Positions 1 to 12,946 are shown, counted from the stretch's first letter. The stretch: DNA of 64,000 nucleotides from Candidatus Omnitrophica bacterium UBA6210 (GCA_002421805.1 DISM01000003.1:62001-126000); one strand, 5' to 3'. Numbers and translations: made by a program. Notes: generated by a model not told the origin, from the letters alone.

Positions 1-8
1 TCTTGCTG

Positions 9-14
9 CTCCTT
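9..14 (-). promoter_or_regulatory. Ribosome binding site of a gene beyond the left edge
   Basis: Read on the minus strand these bases are AAGGAG, followed by eight bases to the window edge, so a start codon would lie immediately outside. In the S10 operon the gene after rpsC is normally rplP, so this is probably the rplP ribosome binding site. The identity of the gene is inferred from gene order only. Confidence 0.6.
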
Positions 15-47
15 GTAACTTAACGCGCTCACCCGTCTCGGATGAAC

Positions 48-767
48 TCACGCCTTTGCTTCAGAACCTTCGGTTTTTCCCTCGGCCTTTCCCTGCGCCG
101 CTTCTTCCTGTTTCTTGCGGTCTTCTCTGAGTTTCTCTAAGAGGGCATCGCCCTTATAGACCCAGACCTTGACACCGATCAGGCCATAACGCGTATGGGC
201 CTCTGTAAACCCGTAATCGATATCCGCACGGAACGTCTGTAAAGGAATGCTGCCCCATTTATACACCTGTGTCCTGGCAATCTCCGCTCCTCCGAGACGA
301 CCTGCCACACAGACCTTGATCCCCTTGGCTCCGGAAGACACCGCCTGGTCCATAGCCCTCTTGATGGCGCGGCGGAAAGCCACGCGTTTCTCAAGCTGAA
401 AAGCGATATTTTCCGCAATGAGCTGCGATTCGATAGAGGGGCTCTTAACCTCTTCAATGTCCACAACCACTTCTTTATCCTTAACAATATCCCTCAGATC
501 ATTCGTCAGCTTCTCGATATCCGCCCCATGACGCCCGATGATCACGCCAGGCCTCGCGGAATGGATACGGATCTTAACCTTCCCGGCGACACGGTCAATC
601 GTAACTTTAGAGACAGCAGCAGCCTTGAGCTGGTTTTTAATGTGCTTGCGGATCTTGTAGTCTTCCTCAAGATAGAGCCCGAAATCGGCATGCCGCGCAA
701 ACCATCTCGACGTTGAATCTTTAATAAAACCAAGCCTCACTGACGTCGGATTAACTTTTTGCCCCAC
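48..767 (-). CDS. rpsC: 30S ribosomal protein S3
   Basis: S3 (239 aa) lies at the mRNA entry side of the 30S head. The N-terminus is the family start (MGQKVNP), a KH domain with the GRHG loop sits near residues 60-90, and the C-terminal S3 domain follows with a short charged tail typical of the family. The start is GTG at 765-767, preceded by a strong AGGAGG-type site at about 770-777. A 6-bp hairpin (781-795, CCCGCC/GGCGGG) lies just upstream of that site. It is the last complete gene of the S10 operon in the window, 85 bp after rplV; that gap carries part of a dispersed intergenic element. Confidence 0.97.
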   Translation of the reverse strand: MGQKVNPTSVRLGFIKDSTSRWFARHADFGLYLEEDYKIRKHIKNQLKAAAVSKVTIDRVAGKVKIRIHSARPGVIIGRHGADIEKLTNDLRDIVKDKEVVVDIEEVKSPSIESQLIAENIAFQLEKRVAFRRAIKRAMDQAVSSGAKGIKVCVAGRLGGAEIARTQVYKWGSIPLQTFRADIDYGFTEAHTRYGLIGVKVWVYKGDALLEKLREDRKKQEEAAQGKAEGKTEGSEAKA

Positions 768-802
768 AACTCCTCCTCATCCCGCCTCTGGCGGGTCGAT
801 TT

Positions 803-831
803 CCGAGATACAAACACAAGGGGTTACGCTC
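803..831 (-). repeat. Intergenic repeat element, copy in the rplV-rpsC gap
   Basis: On the minus strand this reads GAGCGTAACCCCTTGTGTTT followed by GTATCTCGG. It closely matches the segment at 18503-18528 between nusG and rplK (GAGCGTAGCCCTTGAGTTTG then TTCCAG). Both copies have the same orientation and lie in ribosomal-gene spacers. A dispersed REP-like intergenic repeat is the simplest reading; its function is unknown. Confidence 0.45.
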
Positions 832-852
832 ACCTTACAAAAGAACCGATCG

Positions 853-1296
853 CTACCCTTTTTTGACGGCCTTAACGCCGGCCTTCCCTACTCCGGCCAG
901 CCTGTGTTTCTTTTCGATCTTTTTCGACGCCACAGGAGCTGTCTTGGGCGGCTCAGGCTGCATCTCTTTGCCCAGATCCAGCTCGATCTTGATATGGCTG
1001 GTCTTTTTCAAAATCTCTCCGGCGCGGCCGAAGGTCGCGGCCCGATAACGCTTCCATCGCGGGCCCTCGTCAGCCGTGATCTTGGAAATCACGAGTGCTT
1101 CTGCATCCAAACCCTTGGATTTGGCGTTGGCGACGGCAGAATGCAACACCTTAGCCACATAATACGTCGGCCTCTTGTTGATGAATTTGAGAAAGTTCAT
1201 CGCTTCGACGGCGTTCATCCCGCGGATCAAATCAATCACTTGCCTGATCTTCCTGGCGGAACCCCTGATATGTTTTACTTCGGCTTTTGCGATCAT
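853..1296 (-). CDS. rplV: 50S ribosomal protein L22 with basic C-terminal tail
   Basis: L22 lines the peptide exit tunnel and binds 23S rRNA. The first ~110 residues match the family (VRGSARKIRQVIDLIRG near the N-terminus; the conserved RAxGRAxxIxKKTSHI-type block is present as AATFGRAGEILKKTSHI). The protein is 147 aa against a usual ~110. The extra ~35 residues are rich in Lys, Ala and Pro and look disordered and RNA-binding. The gene lies 4 bp after rpsS in the S10 operon. Confidence 0.96.
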   Translation of the reverse strand: MIAKAEVKHIRGSARKIRQVIDLIRGMNAVEAMNFLKFINKRPTYYVAKVLHSAVANAKSKGLDAEALVISKITADEGPRWKRYRAATFGRAGEILKKTSHIKIELDLGKEMQPEPPKTAPVASKKIEKKHRLAGVGKAGVKAVKKG

Positions 1297-1300
1297 AATT

Positions 1301-1588
1301 TTATGTCAATTCTACGGCTTTCTTGGCTTTGACGCCGCCGTGTTTTCTAAAGGTTCTCGTGGGTGCGAATTCTCCCAGTTTATGTCCGACCATGTTCTCC
1401 GTGACGAATACCGGGACGTGTTTGCGGCCGTCGTGGATCGCAATCGTCAATCCCACAAAATCAGGCGTCACAGTCGAACTCCTGGACCAAGTCTTGATGG
1501 GCTGCCGTGAACCGCTCCTGCGGGCGGCCTCCACTCTTTTGATAAGCTTCTCTTCGACAAACGGTCCTTTTTTAAGCGAACGAGCCAT
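1301..1588 (-). CDS. rpsS: 30S ribosomal protein S19
   Basis: S19 (95 aa) sits in the 30S head and contacts S13 and the A-site finger of 23S rRNA. The sequence begins MARSLKKGPFV and contains the invariant HNGRKHVPVFVTENMVGHKLGEF-type core as HDGRKHVPVFVTENMVGHKL. Length is standard. Its ATG overlaps the rplB stop codon by one base (TAATG), indicating coupled translation. Confidence 0.97.
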   Translation of the reverse strand: MARSLKKGPFVEEKLIKRVEAARRSGSRQPIKTWSRSSTVTPDFVGLTIAIHDGRKHVPVFVTENMVGHKLGEFAPTRTFRKHGGVKAKKAVELT

Positions 1589-2424
1589 TAGGCATTCCTT
1601 CTCTTGACGATATATTTATTGGAATATCTCTTTCCTTTTCTTGTCTTCAGGCCTTTGCACTTCTGGCCCCACGGCGACACCGGGTGTGGGTTGCCTTGGC
1701 CGGCCTTTCCTTCGCCGCCGCCATGCGGATGGTCGATCGGATTCATGGCCGAACCGCGGACCGTCGGGCGAATGCCCAGCCAGCGCTTGCGCCCGGCTTT
1801 CCCGTGCATCTCGGCTTCATGCTCGACGTTCCCCACCTGGCCAATCGTGGCTAAACAATTCAATTGGATCAACCGCACCTCGCCGGAAGGAAGCTTAACA
1901 TGCGCGCTATCCCCTTCCTTGGCGGTGATCTGGGCAGCGTTGCCGGCGCTGCGGACCATCTGTCCGCCTTTCCCGCGCGTCAGTTCGAGATTATGGATGA
2001 ACGTTCCCAGCGGAATATACCTCAGAGGCATCGTGTTGCCCGTCTTGACTTCAAGGTCCGCCCCCAGGGAACTCGTGACGGCATCGCCCACCTGCAGACC
2101 CAGCGGCGAAAGGACATATCTCCTCTCTCCGTCAGGGTACTGAACAAGCGCAATACGACACGTCCTGTTGGGATCGTATTCGATCGACAGAACCTTACCG
2201 GCCACATCGAACTTATCCCTTTTGAAATCGATAATGCGATAAAGCCTTTTGTGCCCGCCGCCGATATGACGCGTCGTGATGCGGCCCGCGTTATTGCGGC
2301 CTCCGGACTTGCGGATCGGCTCGACCAGCGATTTTTCCGGGCGTTTCTTGGCGACCCCTTCAAAATCCGGCAAATTGGCCCAGCGCATTCCAGGCGTTGT
2401 AGGCTTAAATTTCCTTAACCCCAT
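1588..2424 (-). CDS. rplB: 50S ribosomal protein L2
   Basis: L2 (278 aa) is a primary 23S rRNA binder near the peptidyl-transferase centre. The start at 2422-2424 gives MGLRKFKPTTPGMR, the family N-terminus, and is preceded by GAAAGG. The open frame extends 28 codons further upstream into rplW, but that extension has no L2 homology. The conserved C-terminal GGGEGKAGQGNPHPVSPWG segment carries the catalytically important histidine region. It lies 29 bp after rplW. Confidence 0.97.
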   Translation of the reverse strand: MGLRKFKPTTPGMRWANLPDFEGVAKKRPEKSLVEPIRKSGGRNNAGRITTRHIGGGHKRLYRIIDFKRDKFDVAGKVLSIEYDPNRTCRIALVQYPDGERRYVLSPLGLQVGDAVTSSLGADLEVKTGNTMPLRYIPLGTFIHNLELTRGKGGQMVRSAGNAAQITAKEGDSAHVKLPSGEVRLIQLNCLATIGQVGNVEHEAEMHGKAGRKRWLGIRPTVRGSAMNPIDHPHGGGEGKAGQGNPHPVSPWGQKCKGLKTRKGKRYSNKYIVKRRNA

Positions 2425-2453
2425 CTTGGTATGCCTTTCTTCTTTTCCGAAAA

Positions 2454-2732
2454 TTACTTTATGTCGATCTTTTGGTTCTCTTCGAGGCGCACGAACGCTT
2501 TTTTCCAATCCGGCTGCTTACCCAGCTGCATGCGGATGCGCTTCATCTTGCCCCGAACGGTCATCGTGTTGACGTCGCGCACCTTGACCTTATAGATCTT
2601 TTCCACCGCGTGCTTGATATCGACTTTTGTGGCGGAAGAGGCGACGTAAAACTGATAGCACCCGTCGGACTCAAGGCGAGAGCCCTTTTCGGAATGAATT
2701 AAAGTTTTAATAGTATCATATGGACTATGCAT
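2454..2732 (-). CDS. rplW: 50S ribosomal protein L23
   Basis: L23 (92 aa) lies at the tunnel exit and forms the docking site for trigger factor and SRP. Family features include the IHSEKGS-type start, the VEKIYKVKVRDVNT segment and the basic GKMKRIRMQLGKQPDWKKAFV loop. Its start overlaps the 3' end of rplD by 8 bases (ATGCATAG), consistent with translational coupling. Confidence 0.95.
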   Translation of the reverse strand: MHSPYDTIKTLIHSEKGSRLESDGCYQFYVASSATKVDIKHAVEKIYKVKVRDVNTMTVRGKMKRIRMQLGKQPDWKKAFVRLEENQKIDIK

Positions 2733-3372
2733 GTTTCAAGCGTTTTGTTAAATTTTTTAGTGAGTCTCTGGATAAAATAATCTTCTTGGTATTCATAACA
2801 TCATAGGCATTCAGCGACGAGGAATCTAAGAGTTGCAGCCCCTGGATATTCCGCGCCGAACGTTTGATGTTCTCCGTTACCGATTCCAAAACGCACAGGA
2901 CAGACGTCGCAGACAACTTCAGTGCGTCGAGAAACTTGGCGAACTCCTTGGTCTTGGGGGCTAGGATATGGATCTTTTCAACCAGGACGACATCTCCGGA
3001 AGCGATCCTGGCGTTCAGGCTCGACCGAAGGGCTTCATTCCTGATCTGTTGCGGCATCGTATAGCTGAAATCCCTGGGGTGGGGTCCAAAGACAACACCG
3101 CCGTGACGCCACAAGGGCGAACGGGTCGAACCGTGACGAGCCCGACCGGTCCCCTTTTGACGCCAGGGTTTCTTGCCGCCGCCGGAAACTTCGCCGCGCG
3201 TTTTTGTCTCGGCCAAGCCCAGGCGACGGTTAGCACGATAGCCGACGATCGCCTGATACAGGGTCTTCTTCTTTACGGAACCATCAAAGACATGGGCGTC
3301 CAGCTCGATCTCCTCGACCACCTTATTACCCATATCCACAACCGGCATGACGATACGATTCTTCTTTTCCAT
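2725..3372 (-). CDS. rplD: 50S ribosomal protein L4
   Basis: L4 (215 aa) inserts a loop into the exit tunnel and in enterobacteria also feeds back on its own operon. The tunnel loop is recognisable as GGGKKPWRQKGTGRARHGSTRSPLWRHGG around residues 65-95. The tail carries the usual C-terminal helices. It starts 6 bp after rplC and overlaps rplW at its end. Confidence 0.96.
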   Translation of the reverse strand: MEKKNRIVMPVVDMGNKVVEEIELDAHVFDGSVKKKTLYQAIVGYRANRRLGLAETKTRGEVSGGGKKPWRQKGTGRARHGSTRSPLWRHGGVVFGPHPRDFSYTMPQQIRNEALRSSLNARIASGDVVLVEKIHILAPKTKEFAKFLDALKLSATSVLCVLESVTENIKRSARNIQGLQLLDSSSLNAYDVMNTKKIILSRDSLKNLTKRLKHA

Positions 3373-3378
3373 GATCCC

Positions 3379-4017
3379 TTACGCTTTCTTCTGCTTCTTG
3401 ATGGACTTCCTGATCTCAAGTAAACTGCTCTTGTATCCCGGGACAGCGCCCTGGACGACCAGGATATTGTTGGCCAGATCGACCTTGACGACTTTAAGGT
3501 TCTGGACCGTGACCTTGTCGTGACCCATATGGCCGGCCATGGTCTTGCCTTTGAACACACGAGACGGATCGGAACTTGCGCCGATCGACCCGACGCGGCG
3601 ATGAGACATGGAACCGTGGGTCATCGGCGTCCCCATCCAGTGCCAGCGCTTCATACCGCCCTGGAAACCCTTGCCGATGGAAATACCCGATACATCGACG
3701 AAATCACCCTCCTGGAAAATATCCACCTTGATCTCGTCGCCGACCTTGTAATTCCCCTTGTCGGCCACGCGCAGCTCGCGCACATAGCGACGGACGGAAA
3801 GGTTCAACTTCTTGAATTCCCCGACCTGGGGTTTTTTGACCTTAGACTCCTTGGTATCGCCGAAGCCGACTTTGATGTTTTTATCATTCAGGCCCATCAC
3901 AACACAAGGGCCTGCCTCGATGACGGTCACAGGCCTGACCTTGCCGTCATCGCTAAACACCTGCGTCATGCCGACCTTTTTGCCCAATATTTTTATCGTC
4001 GTATTCAATACACCCAT
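3379..4017 (-). CDS. rplC: 50S ribosomal protein L3
   Basis: L3 (212 aa) is an early assembly protein near the peptidyl-transferase centre. The family signature GILGKKVGMTQVF-like segment begins at about residue 11, and the W-loop block FQGGMKRWHWMGTPMTHGSMSHR-GSIGASSDPSRVFKGK is clear. The N-terminus is some eight residues longer than in many orthologues; no better internal start is evident, so that extension is uncertain. Confidence 0.96.
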   Translation of the reverse strand: MGVLNTTIKILGKKVGMTQVFSDDGKVRPVTVIEAGPCVVMGLNDKNIKVGFGDTKESKVKKPQVGEFKKLNLSVRRYVRELRVADKGNYKVGDEIKVDIFQEGDFVDVSGISIGKGFQGGMKRWHWMGTPMTHGSMSHRRVGSIGASSDPSRVFKGKTMAGHMGHDKVTVQNLKVVKVDLANNILVVQGAVPGYKSSLLEIRKSIKKQKKA

Positions 4018-4060
4018 GGATTCACCATTTCTCTTTGCAGCCGCCGGTTTGCTTGAGGCG

Positions 4061-4363
4061 TCAGCGAATTTCCACGTCCACGCCGGCAGGGAGATTCAAC
4101 TTCCGCAAAGCATCGATCGTCTTGGCTGTCGGCTCATGAAGTTCCAGGAGCCTCTTATGCGTCGCCAGGAGGAATTGTTCCCGGGACTTCTTGTCAATAA
4201 CGACCGAACGATTAACGGTGTAGATCTCCTTCTTGGTCGGCAAAGGAATGGGGCCGGCAACTTTCGCCCCACTTCGCTTGGCCGTCTCAACGATCTCTTT
4301 CGTTGACTGATCCAAGAGGCGGTGATCGTACGCTTTAAGTCGTATACGTATTTTCTGTGCCAT
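4061..4363 (-). CDS. rpsJ: 30S ribosomal protein S10 / NusE
   Basis: S10 (100 aa) is part of the 30S head and, as NusE, joins the NusG/NusB antitermination complex. The sequence has the family start IRIRLKAYDHRLLDQS and the GPIPLPTKKEIYTVNRS loop. Length is standard. It opens the S10 operon; a 134-bp gap with a strong hairpin separates it from tuf. Confidence 0.97.
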   Translation of the reverse strand: MAQKIRIRLKAYDHRLLDQSTKEIVETAKRSGAKVAGPIPLPTKKEIYTVNRSVVIDKKSREQFLLATHKRLLELHEPTAKTIDALRKLNLPAGVDVEIR

Positions 4364-4437
4364 TTGATTTTGCCTATTTTAGGTTCTTACTCTTCAAAAC
4401 CAACTCCTGTCCGTCCCCTCGACGGAGAGCCTGCGAA

Positions 4438-4473
4438 GTAAATTTACATTGGGGATTTCCGATGCAAATTTAC
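4438..4473 (-). other. 12-bp stem-loop between tuf and rpsJ
   Basis: The minus-strand RNA can form a 12-bp stem (GUAAAUUUGCAU with AUGUAAAUUUAC, one G-U pair) around a 12-nt loop containing GGAAAUCCCC. No U-tract follows, so it is not an intrinsic terminator. Possible roles are an mRNA processing or stabilising site, or a ribosomal-protein autoregulatory site at the head of the S10 genes. Confidence 0.5.
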
Positions 4474-4497
4474 GAACGCTTAGGCAAGGAGCCTCTC

Positions 4498-5700
4498 TTA
4501 TTCGACGATCTCCGAAACGACTCCGGCGCCGACTGTATGGCCGCCTTCGCGAATGGCAAAACGCAGCTCTTTTTCCATCGCGATGGGCATGATCAATTCC
4601 GCCTCAACCGTAATGTTATCGCCAGGCATGATCATTTCTACGCCCGCAGGCAGCTTGATCGTTCCCGTCACGTCCGTCGTCCTGAAATAGAACTGCGGAC
4701 GGTAACCGGTGAAGAACGGCGTATGACGCCCACCCTCTTCTTTGGTCAGGATGTAGACTTGGGCTTTGAACTTCTTGTGAGGCGTAATGGACCCTGGAGC
4801 TGCCAGGACCATGCCGCGTTCCAGAGAATCCTTGTCAACGCCGCGCAAGAGCAGCCCGACGTTATCACCCGCCTGGCCGTCATCCAGGAGTTTACGGAAC
4901 ATTTCAATACCTGTCACAACGGTCTTGCCGATCTCGTTTCTCATACCGACGATATCCACGTTATCATTAAGCTTGATCTTGCCTCTTTCGATACGGCCCG
5001 TGCCGACAGTTCCGCGGCCTGAGATCGTGAAGACATCTTCCACGGCCATCAAGAAGGGTTTTTCGAGTTCGCGCTTTGGCATCGGGATGAACTCATCAAC
5101 GGCTTTCATTAATTCAAAGATCGGACCGCATTTGGGACAATCCGGTTTCGCACACAGGCAAGACAAGGCCTCTGTCGCGCTACCCTTGACGATCGGCGTC
5201 TTGTCGCCGGGAAAGTTATACTTTGTCAAAAGATCGCGCACTTCCATCTCGACCAAGTCAATGAGCTCTTTGTCCTGGACCATATCGACCTTGTTCAAAA
5301 ATACGACGATGGCAGGAACGTTCACCTGACGCGCAAGCAGGATATGCTCGCGGGTCTGGGGCATCGGACCGTCCGCAGCGGACACGACCAGGATTGCGCC
5401 ATCCATCTGAGCGGCGCCTGTGATCATGTTTTTGATGTAATCTGCGTGACCCGGACAGTCGATATGCGCATAGTGACGGGTATCCGTCTGATATTCCACG
5501 TGGGCGATGTTGATCGTGACGCCCCTCTCCCTCTCTTCAGGCGCGTTATCGATCGACTCGTAGCTTCTGGCTTCCGCCCAGCCTTTTTTCGATAAAACTG
5601 TTGTGATCGCAGCTGTCAGACTTGTCTTTCCGTGATCAACGTGGCCAATAGTTCCGATATTAACGTGGGGCTTTGTTCTGACAAACTTTTCTTTTGACAT
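4498..5700 (-). CDS. tuf: Elongation factor Tu, with four-cysteine insert
   Basis: EF-Tu (400 aa) is the GTPase that delivers aminoacyl-tRNA to the ribosome. It shows the P-loop GHVDHGKT (19-26), DCPGH (81-85) and NKVD (136-139), then the two beta-barrel domains. Between VKGSATEAL and the conserved ELMKAVDEFIP segment lies CLCAKPDCPKC (181-191), a C-x-C-x4-C-x2-C cluster where well-studied EF-Tu proteins have a short acidic loop. The spacing resembles a zinc-binding knuckle. It follows fusA by 71 bp. Confidence 0.97.
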   Translation of the reverse strand: MSKEKFVRTKPHVNIGTIGHVDHGKTSLTAAITTVLSKKGWAEARSYESIDNAPEERERGVTINIAHVEYQTDTRHYAHIDCPGHADYIKNMITGAAQMDGAILVVSAADGPMPQTREHILLARQVNVPAIVVFLNKVDMVQDKELIDLVEMEVRDLLTKYNFPGDKTPIVKGSATEALSCLCAKPDCPKCGPIFELMKAVDEFIPMPKRELEKPFLMAVEDVFTISGRGTVGTGRIERGKIKLNDNVDIVGMRNEIGKTVVTGIEMFRKLLDDGQAGDNVGLLLRGVDKDSLERGMVLAAPGSITPHKKFKAQVYILTKEEGGRHTPFFTGYRPQFYFRTTDVTGTIKLPAGVEMIMPGDNITVEAELIMPIAMEKELRFAIREGGHTVGAGVVSEIVE

Positions 5701-5771
5701 CTTTCACCTCCGTTAGAACCTTCTCCTATGCGGTGTCGGGAAGGCATTCCCTTTTTGGGTCACCTTTTGGA

Positions 5772-7844
5772 TTATTTTATCCCTAACACCTTATTGGCTA
5801 TATCTTTAGGCACCTCTTGATAACAAAAGGGCTCCATTGTAAAAGACGCTCGGCCTTGTGTCAACGATCGCACTATATTAGCATAATCAAAAACTTCTGC
5901 AAGCGGAACATGTCCGCGCAGGACCCTGACGTTCCCCCTCTGCCCCATGGACACAAGCTTTCCCCGACGAGAACTGAAGTCTCCGATGACCGATCCCATG
6001 AACTCTTCGGGGACAACAATTTCGATATCCATAATCGGCTCAAGCAGATAAGAGCCTCCTGAACGCAGCCCGTCCGTAAACGCAATCGAAGCCGCCATCT
6101 GAAAAGCGATCTCGGATGAATCGACTTCATGGAAGGAGCCGTCTACCAGGGTCACAGCAATATCCGTTACCGGATAACTCCCAAGGACGCCGCTCTTGGC
6201 TGCCATGACGATCCCGTTCTTGACGGCAGGGATATATTCTCTCGGGATCACCCCGCCCTTCAGGGTTTCCTCAAACGTGATCCCTGTCCCCGGAACCTCC
6301 TGAGGCTGCATGATCAAAACGACGTGACCATACTGGCCGCGGCCGCCGGACTGCTGAATGAACTTGCCGGTGACGGACATTTTCTTGCGGATCGATTCTC
6401 GATACGCCACCTGCGGACGCCCGACTTTTGCTTCTACATTAAATTCTCTTAATATCCGATCGACGGCGATCTCCAGATGCAATTGTCCCATCCCGGAAAT
6501 GATCGTCTGCGCCGTCTCGGTATTGTAAGTGACGCGGAACGAAGGATCCTCATCCTGCAGTTTACGCAGGGCAAACGCCAGTTTCTCCTGGTCGGCCTTG
6601 GACTTTGTCTCGATCGCCAGGTCCACGACAGGCTCAGGAAATTTGATGGCTTCCAGAACGATCGGATTTTTCTCGTCGCAAAGGGTATCTCCCGTATTCG
6701 TCTCCTTGAGACCCACAAAAGCAACGATATCCCCGCAATGGGCCGACTCGATCATTTCCTGTTTATTGGCATGCATACGCACGATCTTGGAGATCCTTTC
6801 ATCTTCACGCTTGACGGAATTAAAGACCGTCTCGCCGGCATTGATCTTCCCTGAATAGATACGTACGAAATTAAGACGGCCGACATAGGGGTCGCTCATG
6901 ACCTTAAAACAGAAGCCGCAGAACGGCGCATCCATAGAAACCTGCCTCTCCTCGTATTCTCCGCTGTCCGGCTCAAATCCTTTGACAGCCGCAACATCCA
7001 AAGGCGCCGGCAGGTAATCACAGACGGCATCCAGGACCAGCTGGATCCCTTTGTTCTTCAGGGAGGAACCGCAGAGCACGGGGCAGAACTTATTGGCGAC
7101 GGTCGCTTCACGGATCGACCGCTTGATATCTTCCTTGGTAATGGGCTTGTTGTGGATATAAAGGTCCATCAGGTGGTCATTGACCTCGGCGACCCTTTCG
7201 ATCAGCGTATGGCGATATTCCTGGAGTTTCGCCTTATACTCTTCCGGCACTGGCTTGCGCTCAAACTTCTCACCCTTTTCATCGACAGGCATAACCAACT
7301 CTTCTTCGACCAGGTCGATCATTCCGGAGAAATTCTCTTCCGCGCCGAGAGGCAGCTGGATCGCCGCAGCACACGCGCCAAGCTTCTGGTGTATCTCGGC
7401 CAAGACGTTCGGGAAATCGGCACCCACACGGTCCATCTTGTTGACGAAGGCGATCCTGGGAACGTGATACTTGTCCGCCTGGCGCCAGACCGTCTCTGAC
7501 TGGGGCTGCACGCCGGCCACGGCACAGAAAACAACTACGGCGCCGTCCAGGACCTTGAGGGAACGTTCCACCTCGACCGTAAAATCCACGTGACCCGGCG
7601 TATCGATGATATTGATGTGGATATCGCGCCAGAAACATGTCGTCGATGCCGACGTAATCGTGATCCCGCGTTCCTGCTCCTGCACCATCCAGTCCATCGT
7701 TGCGGTCCCGTCATGCACTTCGCCGATCTTGTGGATCTTCTTAGTGTAAAAAAGCATACGCTCTGTCGTCGTCGTCTTGCCGGCGTCGATATGAGCAATT
7801 ACACCGATATTACGTATTTTTGTCAGATCTATTTTTTGCGTCAT
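5772..7844 (-). CDS. fusA: Elongation factor G
   Basis: EF-G is the GTPase that drives translocation and, with RRF, ribosome recycling. Motifs are AHIDAGKTTTTER (G1), DTPGHVDFT (G3) and NKMDRVGADF (G4), followed by domains II-V with the domain IV FIQQSGGRGQYGHVV block. The start at 7842-7844 (MTQKIDLTKIRNIGV, 690 aa) fits the family. A GTG nine codons upstream (7869-7871) is also possible, with a weak AGGACGG site before it. It follows rpsG in the str operon order rpsL-rpsG-fusA-tuf. Confidence 0.96.
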   Translation of the reverse strand: MTQKIDLTKIRNIGVIAHIDAGKTTTTERMLFYTKKIHKIGEVHDGTATMDWMVQEQERGITITSASTTCFWRDIHINIIDTPGHVDFTVEVERSLKVLDGAVVVFCAVAGVQPQSETVWRQADKYHVPRIAFVNKMDRVGADFPNVLAEIHQKLGACAAAIQLPLGAEENFSGMIDLVEEELVMPVDEKGEKFERKPVPEEYKAKLQEYRHTLIERVAEVNDHLMDLYIHNKPITKEDIKRSIREATVANKFCPVLCGSSLKNKGIQLVLDAVCDYLPAPLDVAAVKGFEPDSGEYEERQVSMDAPFCGFCFKVMSDPYVGRLNFVRIYSGKINAGETVFNSVKREDERISKIVRMHANKQEMIESAHCGDIVAFVGLKETNTGDTLCDEKNPIVLEAIKFPEPVVDLAIETKSKADQEKLAFALRKLQDEDPSFRVTYNTETAQTIISGMGQLHLEIAVDRILREFNVEAKVGRPQVAYRESIRKKMSVTGKFIQQSGGRGQYGHVVLIMQPQEVPGTGITFEETLKGGVIPREYIPAVKNGIVMAAKSGVLGSYPVTDIAVTLVDGSFHEVDSSEIAFQMAASIAFTDGLRSGGSYLLEPIMDIEIVVPEEFMGSVIGDFSSRRGKLVSMGQRGNVRVLRGHVPLAEVFDYANIVRSLTQGRASFTMEPFCYQEVPKDIANKVLGIK

Positions 7845-7898
7845 GGTCAGCATTCTTTCTTCAACTGTCACTTAAGCCGTCCTGTCGTTCCGGCCCCT

Positions 7899-8369
7899 TT
7901 ACCATCTAAAATGAGCAAAGGCCTTGTTGGCTTCCGCCATCTTGTGGGTATCGTCTCTCTTCTTGATGGCAGCGCCCTCGCCTTTGAACCCGGCCATGAT
8001 CTCATCAGCCAGGCGCTCCGGCATGGGTTTGCCTTTTTTGGCACGTGAAAAATCTTTGATCCAGCGCAAGGCAAGCGACACGCCACGCTCCTGAGATACC
8101 TCGATAGGAACCTGATAAGTAGCGCCACCCACGCGACGGGGCTTGACCTCCAGCCGCGGCCGGATATTCTCCAGCGCCTTATTGAACACCTTCACAGGGT
8201 CCTCTTCTCCAGACTTGGCTTTAATGATATCGAAGGCGCCGTAGACGATCGTCTCGGCCGTGGACTTCTTACCCTTGATCATCAGGATGTTGATCATCTT
8301 GGCCACGATCCGGCTGTTATATTTCGGATCAGGTAAAATCTGTCTTTTGACTGCGCGTCTTCTTCTCAT
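7899..8369 (-). CDS. rpsG: 30S ribosomal protein S7
   Basis: S7 (156 aa) nucleates assembly of the 30S head and contacts the E-site tRNA. The family start MRRRRAVKRQILPDPKYNS is present, as is the beta-hairpin segment with PRRVGGATYQVPIEV. Length is standard for the group that ends at HFRW. It lies 30 bp after rpsL. Confidence 0.97.
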   Translation of the reverse strand: MRRRRAVKRQILPDPKYNSRIVAKMINILMIKGKKSTAETIVYGAFDIIKAKSGEEDPVKVFNKALENIRPRLEVKPRRVGGATYQVPIEVSQERGVSLALRWIKDFSRAKKGKPMPERLADEIMAGFKGEGAAIKKRDDTHKMAEANKAFAHFRW

Positions 8370-8757
8370 GTGTCCTCACTCCCACGCTTGCAAATCTTAT
8401 TACTTTTTCTTCGTCGCTTCCTTGCCTCTTTTCGCACCGTACTTGGAGCGTGACTTCTTCCTGTTGGCCACGCCGGCCGTATCCAGCGTCCCGCGGACGA
8501 TGTGATAGCGCACACCCGGAAGGTCTTTGACCCTGCCGCCCCTGACCAGAACGATCGAATGCTCCTGCAGGTTATGCCCTTCCCCGGGGATATAGGATGT
8601 CACTTCAATGCCCGTCGTCAGGCGGACTCTCGCGATCTTGCGAAGCGCCGAGTTCGGCTTCTTCGGCGTCATGGTCTTGACCTGAAGGCAGACCCCCCGA
8701 CGCTGAGGACAGCCCTTGAGGGCCGGCGATTTTGACTTGACCTTCTTGGCGATCCTG

Positions 8758-12846
<4,089 letters not shown>

Positions 12847-12946
12847 CCTTCGATTCCTTTTTGTCACTCAGGATGACACTGAGCGAAGTCCCTCGATGGC
12901 GTTTGAGATGAATCCTCAAACCTATCGTAGGACGAAGTCGAACGTG
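12847..12946 (-). repeat. rpoB-rpoC spacer with nested small inverted repeats
   Basis: The spacer read on the minus strand contains CTTCGCTCAGTGTCATCCTG then AGTGACAAAAAGG, leading into the rpoC start. CTCAG/CTGAG and GTCA/TGAC arms give small alternative hairpins next to the rpoC ribosome binding site. The composition resembles dispersed REP-like elements built on CTTCGCTCAG and GTCATCCTGAG. No second copy of this exact segment was found in the window, so the repeat status is tentative. Confidence 0.35.
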
